Source: an uncultured Bacteroidales bacterium
GTDB taxonomy: Bacteria > Bacteroidota > Bacteroidia > Bacteroidales > Bacteroidaceae
Reading direction: 5' to 3'
Assembly (NCBI GenBank): GCA_902775975.1
Contig: CACYOC010000030.1
Coordinates: forward strand, 1-34,693
DNA: 34,693 nt
Part shown: positions 17,091-25,167 of the stretch, piece by piece
Position numbering within the stretch: position 1 is the stretch's first letter
How the letters are laid out: each line of letters opens with the position of its first letter
Made by a program: the position numbers and the translations under genes
Notes under the pieces: generated by a model
What the model saw: only the letters and a program-made list of their open reading frames with translations
Told to the model about the DNA's origin: nothing
The model's database searches: none

Positions 17091-17909
17091 ATGCCGATAG
17101 AGAAGACAATAGACATCGACCAGATTATTGCCAACAAGATGGGCGCCAAAGCAAAATGGGTGCCCCGCCCATTATTGTCATGGTTGAAACGCATCGTTCA
17201 TCAGGACGAAGTAAACAAATTCCTTTGGGAGTCGCGCGACAAGACTGGAACTCCCTGGCTAGAAGCTTGCGTGGAATATTTGCAGATGAAACTTGAGATT
17301 TCGGGCATAGAAAATCTGCCGTCCAAAGACGATGGCCACCTTTATACCTTTGTATCCAACCATCCTCTGGGAGGCATCGACGGTGTGGCACTTGGAGCGA
17401 TTATAGGGCGCCATTACGACAGTCGTTTCCGATACATGGTCAACGATCTGCTGATGTACCTTCCCGGACTGGCTCCGTTATGCATCCCTATCAATAAGAC
17501 TGGTAAGCAAGGGCGAAATTTCCCAGCGATGGTGAAAGCGGGGTTTGAGAGTGACAACCACATGCTGATGTTTCCTGCCGGACTCTGTTCACGTCGCAAA
17601 AAAGGAATCGTTCGAGACATACCTTGGAGCAAGACATTTGTCAGCAAGAGCATAGAATATCATCGAGACATAGTACCCATCCACTTTGAGGGACAGAACT
17701 CCAACTTCTTCTATCGTTTGGCCAACTTCTCCGACCGCTTCCTACCTTTCAATCTTGCCATGCTCTTCCTAGTTGACGAGATGTACAAGAATGTGGGGAA
17801 AACATTCCAAATAAGCATTGGAAAACCTATCCCCTGGCAGACCTTCGACAAAAGTAAGACTCCGATGGAATGGGCAAAATTCGTACAAGACAGTATATAC
17901 ACGTTATAA
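17091..17909 (+). CDS. GlsA-like O-acyltransferase (PlsC-related)
   Basis: A 272-residue acyltransferase of the lysophospholipid acyltransferase fold. The motif NHPLGGIDG (90-98) carries the catalytic His91 and Asp97, and FPAG (161-164) with a following SRRKKG matches the acceptor-side motif. In Bacteroides, an O-acyltransferase of this kind (GlsA) works with the N-acyltransferase GlsB to make glycine lipids, and the next gene here is GlsB-like, so the same pathway is likely. The likely reaction is adding a fatty acyl group to the 3-hydroxy of an N-acyl amino acid at the membrane. His and Asp are separated by five residues, not the four of the usual HX4D motif. First gene of a seven-gene run. 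Confidence 0.75.
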   Translation: MPIEKTIDIDQIIANKMGAKAKWVPRPLLSWLKRIVHQDEVNKFLWESRDKTGTPWLEACVEYLQMKLEISGIENLPSKDDGHLYTFVSNHPLGGIDGVALGAIIGRHYDSRFRYMVNDLLMYLPGLAPLCIPINKTGKQGRNFPAMVKAGFESDNHMLMFPAGLCSRRKKGIVRDIPWSKTFVSKSIEYHRDIVPIHFEGQNSNFFYRLANFSDRFLPFNLAMLFLVDEMYKNVGKTFQISIGKPIPWQTFDKSKTPMEWAKFVQDSIYTL

Positions 17910-17942
17910 AACAACACTAAACTTTTCAGCAATCGAGAACCA

Positions 17943-18935
17943 ATGGAACAACCAATTATTCCTCCTGTACCCAAAGAATTGCTTAAGAGCGAACTTACGC
18001 CCGACAAGCAATTGCGCATGACGAACAAAAGCAACAACGAAATCTACATCGTCACCGCCCACAACGCCCCTCACGTAATGGACGAGATTGGACGCTTGCG
18101 AGAGATTGTCTTTCGAGAGGCAGGAGGTGGCACTGGCAAAGCGTCAGACATAGATGAATTCGACACATGTGATAACTGCTATAAACAACTCATTGTATGG
18201 AATCCTGACGAGGAAGAAATTATCGGAGGGTATCGTTACCTGCTGGGAACCGACTGGCAGTACGACGACAACGGGCAACCCATTCTTGCCACCAGCCACA
18301 TGTTCCACTTCTCAGAGAAATTCTTACGTGACTATGCCCCCTGGACAGCAGAGTTAGGACGTTCTTTCGTGTCACTGCCCTATCAGTCATCGCGCATGGG
18401 AGCCAAGAGCCTATTCGCCCTCGACAACCTATGGGATGGTTTAGGGGCATTGACCGTCATCCGCCCCAGCATCAAATATTACTTTGGAAAGATGACCATG
18501 TATCCCAGCTACATCCGCCGTGGACGCGACATGATATTGTATTTCCTAAACAAATACTTCGATGACAAAGACCATCTGATTATCCCGCTAAAACCGCTAA
18601 AAATTGAAACCGACGCATCAGAATTGGAGGCTCTTTTCTGCAAGAATAATTTCAAGGAAGACTACATCACGCTGAACACGGAAATCCGCAAATTAGGCTA
18701 TAACATTCCACCATTGGTCAATGCATACATGGGACTTTCGCCGACCATGAAACTTTTCGGCACTGCCATCAACTATGGCTTTGGCGACGTGGAAGAGACC
18801 GGCATTCTAATTGCCGTTGATGAAATTTTCGAGAGCAAGCGTAAGCGCCATATCGATACTTTCATGGAAGGCCATCGTGACGAGATTGTCATTACTTCAG
18901 GAGCCAACAAGATTATCTATAAGTCAGATAAATAA
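17943..18935 (+). CDS. GlsB-like N-acyltransferase (GNAT fold)
   Basis: A 330-residue protein of the OlsB/GlsB group. After about 35 residues come VMDEIGRLREIVFREAGGGTG (45-65), then the EIIGGYRYLLGTD strand and AELGRSFVSLPYQ, both typical of the acyl-carrier-protein-dependent N-acyltransferases that make N-acyl amino acids. In Bacteroides GlsB makes N-(3-hydroxyacyl)-glycine, the first step of glycine-lipid synthesis. The second half (about 200-330) includes YMGLSPTMKLFGTAINYGFGDVEETGI, a region seen in the larger members. It begins 33 bases after the GlsA-like gene. The amino acid used (glycine, ornithine or other) cannot be read from sequence. Confidence 0.75.
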   Translation: MEQPIIPPVPKELLKSELTPDKQLRMTNKSNNEIYIVTAHNAPHVMDEIGRLREIVFREAGGGTGKASDIDEFDTCDNCYKQLIVWNPDEEEIIGGYRYLLGTDWQYDDNGQPILATSHMFHFSEKFLRDYAPWTAELGRSFVSLPYQSSRMGAKSLFALDNLWDGLGALTVIRPSIKYYFGKMTMYPSYIRRGRDMILYFLNKYFDDKDHLIIPLKPLKIETDASELEALFCKNNFKEDYITLNTEIRKLGYNIPPLVNAYMGLSPTMKLFGTAINYGFGDVEETGILIAVDEIFESKRKRHIDTFMEGHRDEIVITSGANKIIYKSDK

Positions 18936-18936
18936 C

Positions 18937-19803
18937 ATGACTCAAACATACTATTATCGTGTAGCAGAGCACGTCTTTTCGTTGGAAGTGCCACAAGACT
19001 GCCCCATTATCGATGAAATGGGACAATATGCTCCTTTTGCAACCACAAAGAGCGACGACAGCATCTTCTCATTACGCATTGTGCCTGCTTCCGAGTTTCC
19101 TCATATTGACGACCTCACCGTCGAAATGCATCAGGACGATGACGGATCTCAAATATTAGCAGGTCAAGTAAACAGGCAGCCCTATTTCGAATTTCAGTTG
19201 TGGGGACATTGTGCAGCTCGTATGGTAACTGACCGGCAATACAAATCAGCCATCGTTGTGTTGGAAAAAGAGCCTCTATTTGGCATCAATAATGCGCTGA
19301 TGGTGATGTATGCCCTTGCCACCTCCAATCTACAGACAGCGCTTTTTCACTCCTCAGTAGTCAGCTGTGACGGCTATGCATACATGTTCTTAGGAAAAAG
19401 CGGTACTGGAAAAAGCACCCATTCAGGACTATGGCTGAAACATATCAGCGGTACAGAGTTGGTCAATGACGACAACCCCGTCGTACGCAGAATGCCCGAT
19501 GGATTCTACGTTTTTGGTTCCCCCTGGAGTGGAAAGACGCCCTGCTATCGCAACGTCAGCTACCCCATTGGCGGCATCGTGCAGCTAAGTCAGGCTCCTT
19601 ATAATAAAATAAGACGGCTACGCCCGCTGGAAGCTTATGCAGCCTTAGTACCCTCCATTTCCGGCAAACGATGGGACAAACAGGTGGCAGAAGGTTTGCA
19701 CCAGACCGAGAATCTGTTGGCTGGCGAAGTGGCGGTATGGCATTTAGAGTGCTTACCCGATGAAGCTGCAGCCCAGCTATGTTCAAAAACCACCAAGCCA
19801 TGA
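18937..19803 (+). CDS. HPr kinase-like ATPase (PqqD-cluster type)
   Basis: A 288-residue protein with the P-loop GKSGTGKS (153-160), preceded by the FHSSVVS stretch that begins the domain, followed by NDDNP (177-181) and GSPWSGK (194-200). This is the HPr kinase/phosphorylase C-terminal fold without the HPr-specific N-terminal half. Similar kinases occur beside PqqD-like genes in peptide clusters; in paeninodin one phosphorylates the precursor peptide. Residues 1-130 form an alpha/beta region of unknown role. The ATG at 18937 is one base after the GlsB-like stop; a longer in-frame start at 18811 would lie inside that gene and is not preferred. Substrate unknown. Confidence 0.75.
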   Translation: MTQTYYYRVAEHVFSLEVPQDCPIIDEMGQYAPFATTKSDDSIFSLRIVPASEFPHIDDLTVEMHQDDDGSQILAGQVNRQPYFEFQLWGHCAARMVTDRQYKSAIVVLEKEPLFGINNALMVMYALATSNLQTALFHSSVVSCDGYAYMFLGKSGTGKSTHSGLWLKHISGTELVNDDNPVVRRMPDGFYVFGSPWSGKTPCYRNVSYPIGGIVQLSQAPYNKIRRLRPLEAYAALVPSISGKRWDKQVAEGLHQTENLLAGEVAVWHLECLPDEAAAQLCSKTTKP

Positions 19804-20252
19804 CGCAGATTTCCGATAACGAAATTATTCGCAATGCCATCCAGTTAGTTAATGAAGGCCTGCGCGTGACATTCCCCGTTAAGGGCTATAGCATGTTGCC
19901 TTTTATCATTGGTAGCAAAGAGAGTGTTGATCTTGTCAAACCCGATCATTTACAAGTTGGACACGTCGTACTGGCATGGGTGGAAGGTTGTCGCTATGTC
20001 GTTCACCGTATTATACGCATCGATGGTGACCAAGTAACGCTGATGGGCGATGGCAACATTGCCGGTGTGGAACATTGTCGTTTGGATGAGGTGGTGGCAC
20101 TGGCAGTCAATGTTGTAACGCCGAAAGGCATCCATAAGGATCTCTATACACCATGGCGCCTCAAGGCGAGTCGCTTCTGGTGGAACCTACTACCCGTCAG
20201 ACGGTGGATTCTCGCCATTTATAAGCGAACTTACTTAAAGTGGAAATATTAA
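19800..20252 (+). CDS. S24/S26-type serine peptidase-like protein
   Basis: A 150-residue protein related to signal-peptidase-like enzymes. KGYSMLPFI contains the presumed nucleophile Ser31, and YVVHRII carries His69 where bacterial leader peptidases have lysine, so it resembles the Ser-His (SipW/ER) type. GDGN (83-86) matches the conserved aspartate loop. No N-terminal membrane helix is seen; the C-terminus (WWNLLPVRRWILAIY) is amphipathic and basic. The start at 19800 overlaps the previous stop in ATGA, a sign of coupled translation; an alternative ATG at 19779 lies within that gene. It probably cleaves a leader or a peptide substrate; which one is not known. Confidence 0.65.
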   Translation: MTQISDNEIIRNAIQLVNEGLRVTFPVKGYSMLPFIIGSKESVDLVKPDHLQVGHVVLAWVEGCRYVVHRIIRIDGDQVTLMGDGNIAGVEHCRLDEVVALAVNVVTPKGIHKDLYTPWRLKASRFWWNLLPVRRWILAIYKRTYLKWKY

Positions 20253-20271
20253 CAAAAAAAACACCATACAC

Positions 20272-20541
20272 ATGAAACAAAAAGAAGGATTTGTACTGCG
20301 CACCGTCTGCGGTGAACACGTCATCGTTGGCGAAGGTTTGGGAACCATTGACTTCGGCAAACTCATCAGCCTCAACGAAACAGCGGCATGGCTGTGGGAA
20401 AAAGCCGGTGAAATGGGCGATTTTAACATCGACAGCCTCACCAAAGCGCTCTGCGATGAATACGAGGTCAGCACCGAAGACGCCCAGCAGGACGTAGAAA
20501 AGATGGTAACACAATGGCAGGAACTGGGCATTGTTGAATAA
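20272..20541 (+). CDS. PqqD-like (RiPP recognition element) protein
   Basis: An 89-residue protein of the PqqD fold: LRTVCGEHVIVGEG, the GKLISLNETAAWLWE motif (29-43), DIDSL-like helix and a C-terminal helical half with VEKMVTQWQELGIV. PqqD-type domains bind leader peptides of ribosomally made peptides and deliver them to modifying enzymes. Here the neighbours are an HPr-kinase-like ATPase, an S26-type peptidase and an ABC exporter, as expected of such a system, but no leader peptide gene is visible near it. It begins 19 bases after the S26-like gene. Confidence 0.8.
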   Translation: MKQKEGFVLRTVCGEHVIVGEGLGTIDFGKLISLNETAAWLWEKAGEMGDFNIDSLTKALCDEYEVSTEDAQQDVEKMVTQWQELGIVE

Positions 20542-20576
20542 GACCTCTTACCCCTGCTCTCCGAAAACATTATAGT

Positions 20577-22223
20577 ATGAAGTATATCGTTTGGATATGG
20601 CGTAACATGGCGGGCATCCGATGGAACACGACCGTTCGCATCATTGCCGGCATCACCCAAGTACTGCTTGGCTTGTTGATGATATGGCTCAGCAAGCAGT
20701 TCATCGACGTCACCATCCGAACGGGCAACAGCGACGACGTGCTATACATGATAGCGAAACTGGTGACGGTCGTCGTAGCTGCTATCCTGCTACGGCAGGT
20801 CTATTACTATATGACCACTACGGCTGCCACTTTCCAGTCAAACAACATCCGGCTGCGCGTATTCAGTCGCCTATTCCGTCGTCAGATGTTCGAGGACCAG
20901 TTACATTCAGGTGACGTCACTTCCCGCCTGTCAAAAGACATCGATACGGTGGCCAATGTCACCACGACCCTCTTGCCGCAGTTCATAGTGACTGGTGTCC
21001 AGCTGGTTGGCGCCTTTATTCTTATGTATTCCATGGACGGCAGACTGGCCCTCATGCTTATACTCATCACGCCATTGGTGGTAGGTTTTGGCAAGTTATT
21101 TGCTCACCGCCTTCGCACCATGACACTAGACATCCGCCAACAGGAGAGTTATATCCAGATGCAAGTACAAGAGGGCATGGAACATAATGCCGTACTACGT
21201 TCACTGGGCAGTGAACAGTGGGTGACGGAACGCTTAGACAACCAACAAGGTCAGCTGATGAATAGAGTGCTACGGCGTACCCGTTTTACCGTTATCAGCC
21301 GTCTGCTGCTTGCTATGACTTTCAGTTTGGGCTACCTGTTAGCCTTTGTTTGGGGAGGATTGCAGTTGCGCAACGGTGTTATCACCTTTGGTGTGATGAC
21401 CAGCTTCTTGCAATTAGTGGGTCAGATACAACACCCTATTCTCAACCTTCTCAACATGATGCCCCACTTTTTCTATGCCACTGCCAGCATCGACCGCCTG
21501 GAGGAATTGAAGACAAAAACTGTCAAACGTTCGACAGGCGACGAACAATCATCAATTTTTGATAATTACACCTCACCCTTGGGGGTAGAAATAAAAGACC
21601 TCACCTTCACTTACGCCTCCGACGAGCGTTCCATACTCAATGGTTTTAGTCACGACTTTGCGCCAGGCAGCAAAACAGCCATCATGGGACAGACGGGCAT
21701 CGGCAAGACCACTCTCTTCCGACTGTTGTTAGCATTTGTCAAGCCAACCACAGGCACTATTGCCCTCACCGCCTCCGACGGTCGTAGCGAGACGGTCAGC
21801 GAGGCCACACGACAACATTTTGTCTTCGTTCCTCAAGGCAACACACTGATGAGCGGCACTGTGCGCTACAACCTACTGCTGGCGCGTCCCGATGCCACCG
21901 AAGAAGAACTGCGCACGGTGCTACATGTCGCCATTGCCGATTTTGTCCACGAACTGCCCGACGGCATCGACACCATGCTGGGTGAACGCGGTATCGGACT
22001 GAGCGAGGGTCAGGCACAGCGAATCGCTATAGCCCGTGGTCTGCTACGCCCAGGCAGCGTGCTGCTGCTCGATGAGATCAGCTCTTCACTCGACGAAGAG
22101 ACCGAACGCGAATTGTTCCGTCGTCTCTTCGATTACTGTCACAGCAAGACCATGATTTTCATCACCCACCGTCCTGCCGTCAGCAGTCTCTGCGACAACG
22201 TCATCCGACTGTCAAACTATTAA
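20577..22223 (+). CDS. ABC exporter (TMD-NBD half transporter)
   Basis: A 548-residue ABC exporter: an N-terminal membrane domain (about 20-305) followed by a nucleotide-binding domain with Walker A GQTGIGKTT (371-379), Q-loop FVPQ near 417-420, signature LSEGQ (475-479), Walker B LLLDE (496-500) and switch His531. No C39 peptidase domain is fused at the N-terminus, so leader cleavage, if any, would be done by a separate enzyme such as the S26- or C1-type neighbours. It likely works as a homodimer in the inner membrane, moving a lipid, peptide or peptide-linked product. It starts 35 bases after the PqqD-like gene. Confidence 0.85.
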   Translation: MKYIVWIWRNMAGIRWNTTVRIIAGITQVLLGLLMIWLSKQFIDVTIRTGNSDDVLYMIAKLVTVVVAAILLRQVYYYMTTTAATFQSNNIRLRVFSRLFRRQMFEDQLHSGDVTSRLSKDIDTVANVTTTLLPQFIVTGVQLVGAFILMYSMDGRLALMLILITPLVVGFGKLFAHRLRTMTLDIRQQESYIQMQVQEGMEHNAVLRSLGSEQWVTERLDNQQGQLMNRVLRRTRFTVISRLLLAMTFSLGYLLAFVWGGLQLRNGVITFGVMTSFLQLVGQIQHPILNLLNMMPHFFYATASIDRLEELKTKTVKRSTGDEQSSIFDNYTSPLGVEIKDLTFTYASDERSILNGFSHDFAPGSKTAIMGQTGIGKTTLFRLLLAFVKPTTGTIALTASDGRSETVSEATRQHFVFVPQGNTLMSGTVRYNLLLARPDATEEELRTVLHVAIADFVHELPDGIDTMLGERGIGLSEGQAQRIAIARGLLRPGSVLLLDEISSSLDEETERELFRRLFDYCHSKTMIFITHRPAVSSLCDNVIRLSNY

Positions 22224-22233
22224 GCGGACCCTC

Positions 22234-23049
22234 ATGCTTCCATACCGCACACTCCTTCTAACATCACTCGCCTCATCCCTGTTGCTGACTGGCTGCCGGC
22301 GACCGTCGTGGCAGGACAATCATAGTTACACTCACGAAGTACTACTCCCTGTAACGCCCGTCAAAAACCAGGGCAACACGGAACTCTGCTGGGCATATGC
22401 CATGCTCGCTACCATCGAGACCGAGCACCTGCTGCGTGGCGATAGTGTCAACCTATCTCCCGTGTATCTCGGTCGCATGCTGCCCGCTTATATTTCTTCA
22501 TTTTTCCCCCACTCCTCTAAAAACACCCAACGCGCCATGTGCCAGACTGCCCTGAACCTACTGCAAAGGTATGGTATCGTAGGCTATGACGTTCTGCCTG
22601 ACGACGCCACCGACGAGCTGAGTACTCCCCGCTGGGTTTTCCTCTTAGGTGCCCGCTACACACCCTTGGAGTTTGCTCATAGCGTCTGTGCTCCTAACGA
22701 ATATATCTCACTGACCACGGTTGCTGATTCATCTTATTATAAAAAGATTGTCGTACCCATTGCCGACAATTGGGAACAGAACCGCCTGCTAAACGTTCCA
22801 AAAGACACATTGAGACGCCGCGTCAACCGTGCCTTGCGAAATCGCCACCCTGTCTGTTTCGAAAGCGAACGCCACGCCATGTGTATTGTTGGCATGGCAC
22901 GCGATGAAAATCGCCATGCCTACTATATTCTGAAAAACTCCTGGGGCACTGATCAGCCCCACGAAGGTCTCGTCTATATGCCTGTTCGCCAGTTATGGCA
23001 TGATGTTGCTGCCATTTATCTCACGCATGATGCATGGGAAGGCAAATAG
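22234..23049 (+). CDS. Papain-fold (C1-type) cysteine peptidase lipoprotein
   Basis: A 271-residue protein with a lipoprotein signal (hydrophobic 7-19, LLTGC lipobox, Cys21). The mature part has KNQGNTELCWAYA (44-56) with the oxyanion Gln46 and nucleophile Cys52, His213 in ERHAMCIVG, and Asn234 in LKNSWG; all papain catalytic residues are present, and the arrangement is closest to the bleomycin-hydrolase-like branch. It would act on the periplasmic side, tethered by lipid. The role may be release or trimming of what the neighbouring transporter exports. It begins 10 bases after the ABC gene, and a promoter follows in the downstream gap, so it is probably the last gene of the run. Confidence 0.78.
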   Translation: MLPYRTLLLTSLASSLLLTGCRRPSWQDNHSYTHEVLLPVTPVKNQGNTELCWAYAMLATIETEHLLRGDSVNLSPVYLGRMLPAYISSFFPHSSKNTQRAMCQTALNLLQRYGIVGYDVLPDDATDELSTPRWVFLLGARYTPLEFAHSVCAPNEYISLTTVADSSYYKKIVVPIADNWEQNRLLNVPKDTLRRRVNRALRNRHPVCFESERHAMCIVGMARDENRHAYYILKNSWGTDQPHEGLVYMPVRQLWHDVAAIYLTHDAWEGK

Positions 23050-23143
23050 GAAAGTGACGACTTTTTTTCACCGAATAACGCAGAAAACCGAGTAATTAAT
23101 ATTACTTAACACAGCAGTCTGTCGCCTTTTTCAAAAAATAATG

Positions 23144-23151
23144 TATCTTTG
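23144..23151 (+). promoter_or_regulatory. Promoter of the SIMPL / STAS operon (-7 element)
   Basis: TATCTTTG fits TAnnTTTG. The expected start is near 23158, with a 50-base A/T-rich leader to the ATG at 23210. The gap 23050-23209 shows no other gene; a T-rich stretch near 23061 is not a clear terminator. Confidence 0.5.
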
Positions 23152-23209
23152 CAAGTTGTGAATAATAATCATTGACAATTATCTATCATTTCAATAGAAA
23201 ATAAAAGAC

Positions 23210-23914
23210 ATGAAAGAGAAACAAATCATATCGGCAGCCCTCGTAGCACTGAGCATTTGCATGTTGGGCTGGTTTATCAAGGCAGGCATTGACGACTTTG
23301 CCAACAAAGACCGTCGGGTGAATGTAAAAGGACTGGCTGAGCAAGAGGTAGAAGCCGACAAAGTGACTTGGCCCATTGTTTCCAAGGAGGTAGGCAACGA
23401 CCTTCCTGGTCTCTACGACCGCATCGGTGCCACCCAGCGTAAAATCAAGAACTTCCTTGTCAGCAATGGCATCAAGGAGGACGAACTAACCATCAATGCC
23501 CCGTTGGTCATCGACCTCAACGCTCGTGAGTATGGAGACAAAAACCAGCCCTATCGCTACATCGTAACCTCCGTCATCACTGTGACTTCACAGAACGTGA
23601 AACAAGTGCGACAGATTATAGCCCGACAGGGTGACCTCTTGAAGGACGGCATAGCCATCGTCGATGGAGGCTATGAGAACCCCATCAAGTACGAGTTCGT
23701 GTCGTTCAAGTCCATGAAGCCGAAGATGATGCAGGAAGCCATCGAAAATGCCGAGAAGACCGCTCAGCAGTTTGCAGAAAACTCTCATTCTCAACTGGAC
23801 AAGATTGTCAGTGCCGACCAGGGGCAGTTTTCGATAGACGACCGCGACTCTAACACACCCTGGATTAAGAAAGTTCGTGTGGTGACAACAGTAACCTACT
23901 CGTTAAAAGACTAA
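23210..23914 (+). CDS. SIMPL domain-containing protein (DUF541)
   Basis: A 234-residue protein with one N-terminal membrane or signal segment (about 6-24) and a SIMPL/DUF541 domain: [20 protein letters not shown] (38-57), the [14 protein letters not shown] stretch, [15 protein letters not shown] and a C-terminal block with [25 protein letters not shown] proteins are periplasmic or membrane-attached and form oligomers; their function is poorly known. It is followed after 10 bases by a STAS-kinase gene, so it may belong to the same signalling operon. Confidence 0.82.
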   Translation: MKEKQIISAALVALSICMLGWFIKAGIDDFANKDRRVNVKGLAEQEVEADKVTWPIVSKEVGNDLPGLYDRIGATQRKIKNFLVSNGIKEDELTINAPLVIDLNAREYGDKNQPYRYIVTSVITVTSQNVKQVRQIIARQGDLLKDGIAIVDGGYENPIKYEFVSFKSMKPKMMQEAIENAEKTAQQFAENSHSQLDKIVSADQGQFSIDDRDSNTPWIKKVRVVTTVTYSLKD

Positions 23915-23924
23915 TACTATAAAG

Positions 23925-25121
23925 ATGGAAATCACAACAAACTACCTAGACGGAAATGCTATCGTAGCTATGGCAGGAAGACTGGACACAGCGACCAGTC
24001 AACAGGCCATGCAGGATATCGAAGAACAGTTGAAAGCCTTCGGTCCCATCAATGAACTGGTGTGCGATGCCAGTAAACTGGAGTATATCTCCAGTTCCGG
24101 ACTGCGCATATTGCTGATGTTGGCGAAAAGCTATCCCAACTTCCGTATCATTGAGGTGTCACCCGACATTTATCAGGTACTGGAAATGACGGGGTTTGCC
24201 CAGATTATGAAAGTGGAGAAAGCACTACGCACCATCAATATTGACGGTTGCGACATCATGGGAATCGGCGGCGTTGGCACTGTCTATCGCATAGACGAAG
24301 ACACCATTATCAAAGTGTTTCGCGAGGGTACGACCCTCAGTGAAGTACAGTCCGAAATCAACCAGTCGAAAGCCAGTTTCCTACTGGGCATGCCTACAGC
24401 CATATCCTTCGACGTTGTCAGAGTAGGAAGCCAATACGGACTGGTCTATGAACTGCTCGACGCCGACACCCTCAGCACCTGTGTTCTTCAGCATCCTGAA
24501 CGTTTCGACGACTATGCTCGCCAGTATGCAGGAGTCTTCCGCAAGTTACATGCCATCGAGGTTCCTGAGAATATGAATATCCCAAGCGCCATGGACAGAG
24601 TACACTGGGCCATTGACCGTATCAGCCAGTATTTTGACACACAGTCTATCGATCTCATGCTGCGCATTATGGACAGTATTCCCCCTGCCCATCGCCTATT
24701 GCATTGCGACCTACAGATCAAGAATACCATGATGCAAGGCGATGAGTTGATGATGATTGACATGGGCGAAGTGGGATATGGTCATCCGCTGCTCGACTTA
24801 GGACATGCCTATTCAGCTATGGTAACCTTTGTCGGCGAAGACTACGACAAGGTCATCGGTCTTCCTCGAGAAATGGGAATTCGTTTCTATGAGCGCGCTC
24901 TAGAGTACTATTTCGAAGGACTGGACGCCGCCGAGTTTGCTCACCGCAAGGAGCAGATAGCAACTGTCAGTACGGTTCGTGGTGTCAGCTGGCTCTCGTT
25001 GAGCGACAGCTTCCCCGCATTTGTCATTCAGAACAGTAAGGAGCAGTTCGTTGAGCGTGTCGTCAAACAAAAAGACAAGTTGCTTGCCATCTGCGAGACG
25101 TTCAAGGATTGGAAAGTGTAG
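23925..25121 (+). CDS. STAS domain fused to an APH-like kinase
   Basis: A 398-residue cytoplasmic fusion. Residues 1-105 are a STAS (anti-sigma antagonist) domain with LEYISSSGLR (52-61), where Ser57 is the expected phosphorylation site. Residues 110-398 form an aminoglycoside-phosphotransferase-like kinase: glycine loop GIGGVGTVYRI (113-123), Lys130, catalytic HCDLQIKN (260-267) with Asp262 and Asn267, and the metal-binding Asp279 in MIDMGEVG. This resembles the family TIGR02172. The kinase could act on the STAS domain itself, on a small molecule or on another protein; the sequence cannot say. It lies between the SIMPL gene and a PSD-like lipoprotein, in an operon with a second STAS gene. 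Confidence 0.8.
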   Translation: MEITTNYLDGNAIVAMAGRLDTATSQQAMQDIEEQLKAFGPINELVCDASKLEYISSSGLRILLMLAKSYPNFRIIEVSPDIYQVLEMTGFAQIMKVEKALRTINIDGCDIMGIGGVGTVYRIDEDTIIKVFREGTTLSEVQSEINQSKASFLLGMPTAISFDVVRVGSQYGLVYELLDADTLSTCVLQHPERFDDYARQYAGVFRKLHAIEVPENMNIPSAMDRVHWAIDRISQYFDTQSIDLMLRIMDSIPPAHRLLHCDLQIKNTMMQGDELMMIDMGEVGYGHPLLDLGHAYSAMVTFVGEDYDKVIGLPREMGIRFYERALEYYFEGLDAAEFAHRKEQIATVSTVRGVSWLSLSDSFPAFVIQNSKEQFVERVVKQKDKLLAICETFKDWKV

Positions 25122-25167
25122 TGAATTGTAAAAGTTGTACAAAAACAATCTAAGGAACCAGGAAGCG

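Noticed and set aside
18937-22223. A classic lasso-peptide cluster
   Set aside because: There is a PqqD-like protein, a kinase and an exporter, but no asparagine-synthetase-like cyclase, no transglutaminase-like B2 protease and no precursor gene.
23050-23209. A hidden peptide-precursor gene in the gap after the C1 peptidase
   Set aside because: No start with a convincing leader and stop was seen on the plus strand; the gap holds a promoter and low-complexity sequence.
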